A stretch of 34,267 nt of DNA, from assembly GCA_949286015.1 (NCBI GenBank), contig CASEBB010000016.1, forward strand, positions 1 through 34,267, written 5' to 3'. A program made the position numbers and the translations under genes. This DNA comes from an uncultured Succinivibrionaceae bacterium (GTDB lineage: Bacteria > Pseudomonadota > Gammaproteobacteria > Enterobacterales > Succinivibrionaceae). Below are positions 17,012 through 24,615 of the stretch, piece by piece. Under the pieces are notes generated by a model, which made no database searches, had not been told where the DNA came from, and was given only the letters and a program-made list of their open reading frames with translations. Every line of letters starts with the position of its first letter. The first letter of the stretch is position 1.

Positions 17012-18310
17012 TTACCACCAGTAGCTCCTCCTGCGATCCTCCTCGCTGAGCTCTTTTGCCACTACCACTTGTGCAGCGCGCTCCTTGGCATCTTGCATCG
17101 TCTGCGCAAAAGTCTGCAAATCCTTTTTCACCCGTGGCCAGCTACCAACAGGACGTAGCCACTCTTTGCGCATCACCTGCTGATAGTACTGGAGCATGAT
17201 GACATTAAGCTGCGGGAGGTCTCTGATCTTGCTTTGCTGCAGCATGGCCTTAATGTTCTCCACCTCCTCAGCAAAAGGTGGCTTATCCCACAGCAGCTTG
17301 CGCAGTGCAGGTGGCAAAGCCACTAACGCTTGCACTACATCAGGACAAAAGGTCTGAGCCAGAGGTTCGTTAACGAATCTCAAGGACGAATACACATGCT
17401 CAAGAGCGCCGATGATGGGGCTAAAGGCTTCGTTGTACTCGGCAATCGATTGGCTTTGGTACATCTCCTTGATGATTTTCCGGTAATCACTGCGCTTCGC
17501 ATAGCTCGGATGGATGGACTCTCTGACCGTGGTGCTGGTGCTATTGTGGTTAGGGATGTAGTACGACTGCGGGAAAAACTCCGCTAAATGCTTCTGATTG
17601 AACTTGCTGGCCATGTACTCGCCACTAAACAGCAGCGGTGTTGGTAACTGCCGCTCTTGTAGTGTTTTGAGCAGCCCACGATAATACGGCTCGCTGGTTT
17701 CTGCCTGCACGTCAATGCTCGGATCAAAGTGAAAAGCGATGAGCTCTCTGTAGCCATCCTCGTCGATGCCAATCGCTAAGCCCAAGTGGATAAGCTTAGC
17801 GACGATGCGGCCATCAGAGGTTTCGGTGTGAATCCACGCCTCGCTAGCGTGCAGAAAAACGATTGGGTAGTAGCGCTCTTTAAGCGTAGCCTCTTGCCAT
17901 GCCGCCACTTCCTCTTGGTGCGCGAGAATAATGTTTTTGGCTTGCTCTTGGGTGAGCTCAAGACTTACCACCTGCTGCAAGATAGCAATGGAGTCCTCAA
18001 AGCTGTGCCCATTTACAATGAGGGTGAGGAGCTTTTCCTTTTGGTCTACCTCATGGATGCCGGTGGCAATACCAATGGCCTCGCGCAGCTCTGAGTGAAA
18101 AGGATTGAGCAGCGCGGAGATGTCATCGGAGTTATTGAGCTTGCCTTTTTGATAGAGGCGGCAGGCCGCAGCTACCACCTTGCCTTTAAAGATTGGCCAT
18201 GACTGCTCCGCTGCTAACTCCTCACGTGCTTGCTCATTGTCTTTAAGGGCGTTGCTGTCATCGGTCTTAGGGGCTGCCTTTTTGGCAGTACTCTTCTTGG
18301 CAGTAGGCAT
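17012..18310 (-). CDS. IS256-like transposase-derived protein, array member 5
   Basis: 432 residues with GAGGAA before the ATG. The N-terminal tail MPTAKKSTAKKAAPK is basic. Blocks: FKGKVVAAACRLYQ at 41-54, NGHSFEDS, ERYYPIVFLHAS with His154, AIGIDEDGYRELIAF, LQERQLPTPLLF, EFFPQSYYIP, PALRKLLWD and EWLRPVGSW. It has a 20-residue C-terminal extension ending in EEDRRRSYWW. Members 5, 6 and 7 form a subgroup by tail and by shared upstream sequence. Confidence 0.75.
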   Translation of the reverse strand: MPTAKKSTAKKAAPKTDDSNALKDNEQAREELAAEQSWPIFKGKVVAAACRLYQKGKLNNSDDISALLNPFHSELREAIGIATGIHEVDQKEKLLTLIVNGHSFEDSIAILQQVVSLELTQEQAKNIILAHQEEVAAWQEATLKERYYPIVFLHASEAWIHTETSDGRIVAKLIHLGLAIGIDEDGYRELIAFHFDPSIDVQAETSEPYYRGLLKTLQERQLPTPLLFSGEYMASKFNQKHLAEFFPQSYYIPNHNSTSTTVRESIHPSYAKRSDYRKIIKEMYQSQSIAEYNEAFSPIIGALEHVYSSLRFVNEPLAQTFCPDVVQALVALPPALRKLLWDKPPFAEEVENIKAMLQQSKIRDLPQLNVIMLQYYQQVMRKEWLRPVGSWPRVKKDLQTFAQTMQDAKERAAQVVVAKELSEEDRRRSYWW

Positions 18311-18489
18311 TGGATTCCTCGGCTGGGGGCAGTTGATGGTTGTGGTGGTGACAGTGATAGCTGGGCTGGTGTGGGCTGAGACCAGTGCTCATTACCACTC
18401 AGTACCAGAATGGCAGCTGTGGTGAGCGCGTGACGACAGTGGATGTTAGAGGGCGGCCGTAACTACGCAAGAGGAGAGTGTTTGCGTGA

Positions 18490-18523
18490 ACTCCCAGCCT
18501 CGTTACAAGGAGGCGGGGGGAGT
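18490..18523 (-). repeat. Hairpin downstream of array member 6
   Basis: ACTCCC/GGGAGT outer arms and a CCTC/GAGG inner stem begin 27 bp after the stop of member 6. No T tract follows on the minus strand, so it is a possible 3' structure rather than a clear terminator. Confidence 0.35.
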
Positions 18524-18549
18524 GCTCTTTGTAGTCTTCTCAAGACGGC

Positions 18550-19752
18550 CTATTTCATGGCCTGAGCAAAGGCTTGTACATCCTTTTTCAGACTTGACCA
18601 GTTGCGCACTGGTTTTTGCCACTGTGGGCGCAACACCTGCTCATAATACTGGTGTATGAGGATGCTCTGCTGCGTTAGATCGTACACTCCGCTGTACAGT
18701 ATAGTTAGCTCCAAGCTACTCATCTCCTTAGCAAAAGGTGGATTCTCAAACATCAGCTTACGCAGTGCTGGCGATGCAGTCACTAACGCTTTGGCCACCT
18801 CTGGACAGAAGACATTGTGCACTTTATCAGCGAACCATTCCATGTCAACAAATCTGTCGCCATCTTGTTTGATGATGTCTAACAGTTGGTTGAGCTCATC
18901 AAGAGTGCTGCTGGTGTACATGTCTTTGATGATGTGCTTGTACACTTTGTGGTTGTCATAGAAAGACGGGATCTCCTCGAGAGCTTTGTCAGTCAGACTT
19001 TTGCGATTGGGGATGAAATATGACTGCGGGAAAAACTCGCTCAGCTGCTTCTGGTAAAAGTAGTCGTCTTCGTAAGCGCCCGTGACCAGTAAGGGGGCAG
19101 GTAACCCACGCTGTTTGAGCTGCTCTAGCAGTCCACAATAGTAATCATTTTTGCCCTCTGGTTGGGTAATGTGAAAAGAGATGAGCTCCTTTTTGCCGTC
19201 CTCATTGATGCCCAGCGCTGTGAACAGATAACGGGTTTTCTCCAGATTATGCCGTTCGGTGGCAGCTGAAAGCTTCATGAAGCTCTTGTGCAAAAAGACG
19301 AGCGGGTAGTAGCGATCCTTAAGCGTGGCGGTGTGCCACTGCGTAAACTCCTTTTGATGCGCCAGAAGGATGCTTGGCACATGCTCGGTGCTAATGTTCG
19401 TCTCTGCCCCCTGCTGCATGAACGAGTAGGCACTGTTGGGGCTACTGCCATTGAGGATTAAGGAAAGGAGCTTGTCTTCTTGAGTGCCACTTGTGATGCC
19501 GGTGGCAATCCCAATGGCCTCTCTGAGCTCATTTTGCAGAGGGTTGAGCAGTGCCGCGATGTCATCGGTATTATGGAGCGTGCCCTGTTGGTAGAGCTGG
19601 CAGGCGGTCGCTACCACCTTGCCCTTAAAGGTAGACCAGGACCGCTCCGCTGCTAACGCAGCGCTCGCTTGTTCATTGGTCATGAGGGTGGTGTTGCTGT
19701 TGTCTTTCTTTGGGGCTGCCTTTTTGGCAGTAGTCTTTTTGGCAGTAGGCAT
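18550..19752 (-). CDS. IS256-like transposase-derived protein, array member 6
   Basis: 400 residues with GAGGAAG before the ATG. The basic tail is MPTAKKTTAKKAAPKK. Blocks: FKGKVVATACQLYQ, LKDRYYPLVFLHKS with His155 at the first-Asp position, ALGINEDGKKELISF, LKQRGLPAPLLV, EFFPQSYFIP, a DMYTSSTLDEL segment that aligns with the IS256 'IY....LEEA' helix, PALRKLMFE and QWQKPVRNW. It ends soon after the last block, so it lacks the C-terminal extension of members 3-5. Confidence 0.75.
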   Translation of the reverse strand: MPTAKKTTAKKAAPKKDNSNTTLMTNEQASAALAAERSWSTFKGKVVATACQLYQQGTLHNTDDIAALLNPLQNELREAIGIATGITSGTQEDKLLSLILNGSSPNSAYSFMQQGAETNISTEHVPSILLAHQKEFTQWHTATLKDRYYPLVFLHKSFMKLSAATERHNLEKTRYLFTALGINEDGKKELISFHITQPEGKNDYYCGLLEQLKQRGLPAPLLVTGAYEDDYFYQKQLSEFFPQSYFIPNRKSLTDKALEEIPSFYDNHKVYKHIIKDMYTSSTLDELNQLLDIIKQDGDRFVDMEWFADKVHNVFCPEVAKALVTASPALRKLMFENPPFAKEMSSLELTILYSGVYDLTQQSILIHQYYEQVLRPQWQKPVRNWSSLKKDVQAFAQAMK

Positions 19753-20095
19753 GGGCTTCCTCGGCTAGGTGGCAGGTGGTGGTGACGGTGTTAACTGTGC
19801 TGTTGTGGGCTTTGTCTTGGGTTCAGCTTCTGCGGTGCGGTTAGCTTGAGTGCTGGATGGCAGTGGATAGCAGTGGTGTTTGCGGTGGCGGCCGTTACGA
19901 CCAAGGTTATTGTCTGCGTGGTGCCTCTTAAGTTATGGACACGCGGTGACGTGGCGGGCATCAGTAAACGCTCTTTATGCCGCCACTTTTTACGCCACTA
20001 CTAAGGCCAATCCTGACGTCTCTACTGACGCTTAGCCCCACCTCTTTTCCCAGAAGTAGGCGAGAGCACTCTGGGTAGCCTTGGCTTAAGTCACC
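19753..20095. other. Intergenic region between array members 6 and 7
   Basis: 343 bp with no gene recognised. The part next to member 6 resembles the upstream region of member 5, including a GGTGGTGAC-rich stretch and a GCGGCCGT block that recurs near 18450, which fits duplication of gene plus leader. Confidence 0.4.
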
Positions 20096-21289
20096 CTATT
20101 GCATGGCTTGCGCAAAGGCCTGTAAGTCGCCATTAAGGCGAGACCAGCTACTCACAGTACGCTGCCACTCTTTGCGCAGCACCTGCTCATAGTACTGGTG
20201 CATCAGGATGCTCAGCTGCGTTACGTCATACACCCCGCTTTGCATCAGAATTGGCTCAATCCGCTCCACCTCCTTGCCAAAAGGTGGATTCTCAAACATC
20301 AGCTTGCGCAGCCCATCTGGGGTGTTTACTAACGCTTTGGCTACCTCAGGGCAGAAGACCTCGCGCAAGGTATCATTGAGCCCATCCAAGGAATACCACC
20401 AGTAGTCTTCGTCAAAGTCAAACTCTTTGTCGAATTGCTCAAGCGTGTGGCTGTTATAAATGCTCTTGATGATGTTCTTGTACTCTTGGCGTCTGCCAAT
20501 TTGCGCAGGTACTTCTTTGCTCACTTTAGCAGCCGTGTCTTTGCGATTAGGGATGAAGTACGACTGCGGGAAAAACTCTTTAAGCTGCGTCTGGCAAAAG
20601 AAGTCTTCCTCGTACTTGCCCGTGATCAGCAATGGCGCAGGCAGCCCACGTGCGGTAAGCTGCCGGAGCAGCGCAATGTAATGCCCGTTGTGGTTGAGAG
20701 GTGGATCCATGTGAAAAGAGATGACCTCGCGCATGCCATCTTCAGTGATGCCCAGCGCCGTGTACATATAGCTGTGCCCCACCGTATTAGGATGCTCTTC
20801 ACCCACAGGGATCACCACGTAGTTTTTGTGTAAAAAGACGAGCGGGTAGTAGCGATCCTTAAGCGAGGCAGTGTACCAGTCCGTAAACTCCTCTTGGTGC
20901 GCCAGAATGATGCTTTTGGCCTCCTCGGCGCTAATGCTAATCCCAGCCACCTGCTGCATGATAAAGCTGGCTTTGCTGAGGCTGCAGTCATTAACAATCA
21001 GCGTAATGAGCTTATCCCTGATATCGCTTCCGGCAATGCCGGTCGCAATACCAATGGCGTCTCTGAGCTCATTTTGCAGCGGATTGAGCATGGCGGAGAT
21101 GTCATCGGCGGTCTTGAGCTTGCCCTTTTTATAGAGGCGGCAGGCGGAGGCAACGACCTTGCCCTTAAATTGCGGCCAGAGCGTATCAGCAGTTAATTCC
21201 TCACGTGCTTGCTCGGCAGCGGTGAATTTGGTGCTGGTGTTGGTCTGCGGGGCTGCCTTTGAGGCAGGAGTCTTCTTGGTAGTAGGCAT
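20096..21289 (-). CDS. IS256-like transposase-derived protein, array member 7
   Basis: 397 residues. The tail MPTTKKTPASKAAPQ is less basic than in members 5-6. Blocks: FKGKVVASACRLYKKGKL at 41-58, LKDRYYPLVFLHKN with His154 for the first catalytic Asp, ALGITEDGMREVISF, LTARGLPAPLLI, EFFPQSYFIP, KSIYNSHTLEQF, DGLRKLMFE and EWQRTVSSW. The match to the IS256 'AIYRA.TLEEA' helix is clear here. GAAGAAAG lies upstream of the ATG. Closest to member 6. Confidence 0.75.
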   Translation of the reverse strand: MPTTKKTPASKAAPQTNTSTKFTAAEQAREELTADTLWPQFKGKVVASACRLYKKGKLKTADDISAMLNPLQNELRDAIGIATGIAGSDIRDKLITLIVNDCSLSKASFIMQQVAGISISAEEAKSIILAHQEEFTDWYTASLKDRYYPLVFLHKNYVVIPVGEEHPNTVGHSYMYTALGITEDGMREVISFHMDPPLNHNGHYIALLRQLTARGLPAPLLITGKYEEDFFCQTQLKEFFPQSYFIPNRKDTAAKVSKEVPAQIGRRQEYKNIIKSIYNSHTLEQFDKEFDFDEDYWWYSLDGLNDTLREVFCPEVAKALVNTPDGLRKLMFENPPFGKEVERIEPILMQSGVYDVTQLSILMHQYYEQVLRKEWQRTVSSWSRLNGDLQAFAQAMQ

Positions 21290-21594
21290 GGTGTGCTTTC
21301 TTCAGCCTCTTCTTTACGTTTGATGGGGCGGCGGTGATGGAGGGGGACAGGGTGTGGTGAGCGTTTCCTGCGTTTCCGGCGTTTTCTGCATCTCCTGCAT
21401 CGTCTGCATTTTTGCCTCAAAGCTGGCCTTGAGATCATGCCGGAGTACTTGTTCGCAAGTGCGCGCAAGTCTGTGGCCGGTAGCGCAGGTATTAGCAGCT
21501 TAAGAGGTAGAGCTCAGGTGCTACTGGTAGCTACACTAAGACAGCACGGGGAGTGCTTTGTGCTGACTGCTGAGTGCTGCTACAAGCGCTGCTG
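21290..21594. other. Intergenic region between array members 7 and 8
   Basis: 305 bp with no gene, terminator or clear repeat seen, apart from a short TTTCCTGCGTTTCCGGCG-like imperfect repeat near 21365. Confidence 0.4.
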
Positions 21595-22740
21595 TTAGTT
21601 GATCTTCTGGGTGGTCAGCATGTTTTTGCTGATTGGGCACTCGACCAAGTCGCTCGATAGCGTAGACCAGTTGCTCAGAGCGCGTTGCATCTTCTTGCGC
21701 AGCACCCGCTGGCTGTACAGATACAAGATGGTGTTAAGCTGCGCAGCCTCAGTAAAGCCTGTGCCCTTTATAAATGTCTTCATTTGCTCGACGTTTTCGC
21801 TAAACGTCGTGCCTTCGTTCAGCAGCTTGCGTAAAGCAGTCGGGACAGTCACTAAGACATCAGCGACATCAGGGACAAAGCGCTTTTCCAAGTAAGCAAT
21901 CAGCATCGAGAGTGGCGGATTGAAGCGGAAAAAGGAGAGGGAGCTAATGTGCGCAATGTGGAAGCTCACCGTGCGCTTGGTCTTAGCCTTGTAGATAGCA
22001 GTCAGGTGCTTGTTTAATGGGACGCGGTCACTTGGTGATTGCTTGGCGCAGTAGGAGATAAAGTCCTTCATGTTAGGGATGTAATGGGACTTGGGGAAGA
22101 CCTCCGCCACCATCGCTTGGTCAAAGGAACCATCAAAAGAGCCGCAGAAGAATGAGGGATCGGTAAGCCCACGCTGCTTGAGCATTTTCAGAAAGTCAGG
22201 GACAGACTTAGATTGCAGCGCCGGATCCAGCATAAAGGAGATGAGCTCTTTGTGACCCGTCATGTTAAGGCCAATGGCAGTGTAGATAAAGTTCTTCTGG
22301 GAGCTGCCCGTCGTGCCCTCTTTAAGCAAGATAGGGATGGCGTCCAGATAGACCACAGGATAGAAGCGATCCTGAAGCGACTCTTGCTGCCACTGCTCGT
22401 ATTCGCTCTGGTGCGCCATAATGAGGCTTTTTACCTCCGCCACGCTAATGGCCGAGTGCGTCATGTCCTTAAAGAGCGCGCGGGACTTAGCAATGCTATG
22501 GCCCTCAAGGATCAGGTCGATTACCTTGTCTTTAGGGTCGGCAGCGCCTAAGCCCATGGCAATCGCAATGGCCTCTTGCAGCTCTTTGGTGATTGGCGCC
22601 AAAAAGTTTGAGATGTCCTCAGCGGTTTTGAGCTTGCCCTTTTGGTAGAGCTTACAGGCGTCGGCAACGACGCGGCCCTTGTAGAGTTTCCAGAGCTCAG
22701 CGGTGGAGAGCTCTGTGGTGCTTTTTTTCGTAGCAGCCAT
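21595..22740 (-). CDS. IS256-like transposase-derived protein, array member 8, keeps first Asp
   Basis: 381 residues from the ATG at 22740, with AAGGA 7 nt upstream. It is the most transposase-like member. After LWKLYKGRVVADACKLYQK comes EDISNFLAPITKELQEAI, like the IS256 N-terminal helices, then YEQWQQESLQDRFYPVVYLDAI with the first catalytic Asp kept at 133. AIGLNMTGHKELISF, LKQRGL, VFPKSHYIPN, TALRKLLNE and ALSNW follow. The C..H signature after the second Asp is missing and the second Asp cannot be placed with certainty, so activity is doubtful. It lacks the long basic tail (only MAATKKSTTE). It is probably the oldest or founding copy. It is nearest to coaBC. Confidence 0.78.
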   Translation of the reverse strand: MAATKKSTTELSTAELWKLYKGRVVADACKLYQKGKLKTAEDISNFLAPITKELQEAIAIAMGLGAADPKDKVIDLILEGHSIAKSRALFKDMTHSAISVAEVKSLIMAHQSEYEQWQQESLQDRFYPVVYLDAIPILLKEGTTGSSQKNFIYTAIGLNMTGHKELISFMLDPALQSKSVPDFLKMLKQRGLTDPSFFCGSFDGSFDQAMVAEVFPKSHYIPNMKDFISYCAKQSPSDRVPLNKHLTAIYKAKTKRTVSFHIAHISSLSFFRFNPPLSMLIAYLEKRFVPDVADVLVTVPTALRKLLNEGTTFSENVEQMKTFIKGTGFTEAAQLNTILYLYSQRVLRKKMQRALSNWSTLSSDLVECPISKNMLTTQKIN

Positions 22741-23289
22741 GGTCATGTCCTTAGGCAATGGCGATCGTAAGCAAGTGGTGCACAGAACGGGTAAGACAGC
22801 AACAGCATCAAAGAGAGACAGCTTGAGCAGCTGACAGCAGAGAGCTGACAGATAGGCCGGTGCTGCTTTGGGCGCTGGCGTTTTCCCCTTGTGTGAGCAA
22901 GGCTACTTGCCATTAACCTACCGTAAGATACGTCGCGGTAGCGACGCTCGATGCGTTATATCAGGCTTCTGCATCAAGAGCATGCCCCTACCTCAAAGGC
23001 CGCTTTTAAGCCAATAACACAGGGAGAAAACGCTCTCATTTGGGCGTGGCAGCTGTCGTAGTTGCCATTGTACCAATGCTAAGAGCAGGCAACAGCATAG
23101 AGATGCTTATTTCCATGCCATTGCCCAGAAACAACAAAGCCCAGAGAGTAAGGTCACGCTTTAGCGCGCTTCCTTACCGCACTGGGCTTATCTTGCTCTT
23201 GCAAGCTCCGCTGGGCTTTAGGCCACAGCCGTGCTCACTTTTTGGCTGCAGATACCCTGCAGATATCCTGTAGGGACTTACGCTGCTGC
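22741..23289. other. Intergenic region between the array and coaBC
   Basis: 549 bp with the second REP-like repeat at 22876-22947. No gene is supported. As coaBC reads towards the array, this is its 3' flank. Confidence 0.45.
22876..22947 (+). repeat. REP-like intergenic repeat, copy 2
   Basis: Matches 3946-4020. It includes a perfect hairpin, CGTCGC-GGTA-GCGACG, close to its right end. Confidence 0.65.
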
Positions 23290-24615
23290 TTACTTCTTGG
23301 CTTTTGCCGTCTTGTGATCCTTGTACTCAGCAATAATGAGCTCCATCAAGAGGTCGGCCATCTTAATCTTGCTCATCTTGCCAAAGCTTGTCACAATGCC
23401 ATTTGGCCCAAACACCGTCGCCGCATTGTCATTGGAGTTAAAGCCAATCGCAGGATCGGAAATGTCGTTCATCACGATCAGATCCAGATTCTTACGCGTC
23501 AGCTTCTCACGCGCATTGGCTTCAAAGTTGTTGCTCTCAGCAGCAAAGCCCACCGTAAAAGGACGGTTCTCTACGAGGTGGCCCACATACGAGATAATAT
23601 CCTCGTTCTTGACCAGCTGCAGGTTAAGGAACTCGCCAGTCTCTTCCTTCTTCAGCTTGGTCTGCATTGGCTCAATTAAACGGTAGTCAGCCACCGCCGC
23701 ACAGCCAATCATGATATGAGCTTGACCCACCTGCGACTTCACCGCATCCAACATCTGCTCAGCAGTCGTCACGTTAATGCGCTTTACGTTGTTTGGGGTA
23801 GCCAGCTGCGTAGGGCCGGAAATTAAGGTCACATCCGCACCCATGGTCGCGGCCATCTGCGCTAAGGCATAACCCATCTTGCCGGAGCTTCTATTGGTAA
23901 TCACGCGCGCAGGATCGATTGGCTCTTGCGTAGGGCCAGCCGTAATCACGATCTTGATACCAGCACCATGCGACTTAGGCAGGAGCTTGGTCTGTGTTAA
24001 GGCCGCAGGCGTCGTTGGGCTTGGTAAGCAACTAAGCTCCGGAGCCTGATATGGCAGCGCAATGTGGTCATTTAACAGCGCGCAAATGTACGAGAAGATG
24101 TCGTCGACATTGCGCATTCTGCCAAGGCCCTTATCACCGCAAGCGAGGTCACCCTCTTCAGGGGCAATGATGTAGAAGCCACGCTCTTGTAAGGTCTTGA
24201 TGTTGGACTTCGTTGCTGGGTTGAGCAACATGCGGCTGTTCATCGCAGGGGCTAACACCACAGGGCAGGCTGAAGCCAGCACCGCTGTGGTCACCGCGTT
24301 GTCAGCAATGCCCGTGGCAAATTTGGCTAAAGAGTTGGCAGTAGCTGGCGCAATGACAAAGAGGTCGGCATCATTGGTAATGGCGATGTGGTCAATGCCC
24401 TCGGCATCTTGAAATACGTCGCTCATCACCTCATGGTGGGTTAAAGCGGCAAAGGTAGCAGGGGTCACAAACTTAGTGGCCGTTTCGGTCATCACCACTC
24501 TGACCTCTGCACCGTTCTTGATCAGCTTACGGCATAACTCGCAGGACTTGTAGGCAGCAATACCACCCGTCACACCAAGCACTATTTTGCGATTTTGCAG
24601 TAATAATTGACTCAT
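23290..24615 (-). CDS. coaBC: Bifunctional phosphopantothenoylcysteine decarboxylase / phosphopantothenate-cysteine ligase
   Basis: Carries out two steps of coenzyme A synthesis: CTP-dependent joining of cysteine to 4'-phosphopantothenate (CoaB) and FMN-dependent decarboxylation of the product (CoaC). It has 441 residues. CoaC domain, about 1-190: GGIAAYK near 17-23, catalytic His76, PAMN 123-126 and Cys159 in the ACGDKGLGRM loop; these correspond to H75, N125 and C158 of E. coli. CoaB domain, about 220-435: ITAGPTQEPIDPARVITNRS with Asn241, then AAVADYR and a Lys-rich KLKKEE loop. AAGGAGA lies 7 nt before the ATG. In E. coli dut follows this gene; here the eight-gene array does. Confidence 0.96.
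   Translation of the reverse strand: MSQLLLQNRKIVLGVTGGIAAYKSCELCRKLIKNGAEVRVVMTETATKFVTPATFAALTHHEVMSDVFQDAEGIDHIAITNDADLFVIAPATANSLAKFATGIADNAVTTAVLASACPVVLAPAMNSRMLLNPATKSNIKTLQERGFYIIAPEEGDLACGDKGLGRMRNVDDIFSYICALLNDHIALPYQAPELSCLPSPTTPAALTQTKLLPKSHGAGIKIVITAGPTQEPIDPARVITNRSSGKMGYALAQMAATMGADVTLISGPTQLATPNNVKRINVTTAEQMLDAVKSQVGQAHIMIGCAAVADYRLIEPMQTKLKKEETGEFLNLQLVKNEDIISYVGHLVENRPFTVGFAAESNNFEANAREKLTRKNLDLIVMNDISDPAIGFNSNDNAATVFGPNGIVTSFGKMSKIKMADLLMELIIAEYKDHKTAKAKK

Noticed and set aside
11043..22740. Eight intact insertion sequences of the IS256 family
   Set aside because: No terminal inverted repeats or target duplications were seen around individual genes, the catalytic Asp is replaced in seven, and all share one strand and order as in gene duplication.
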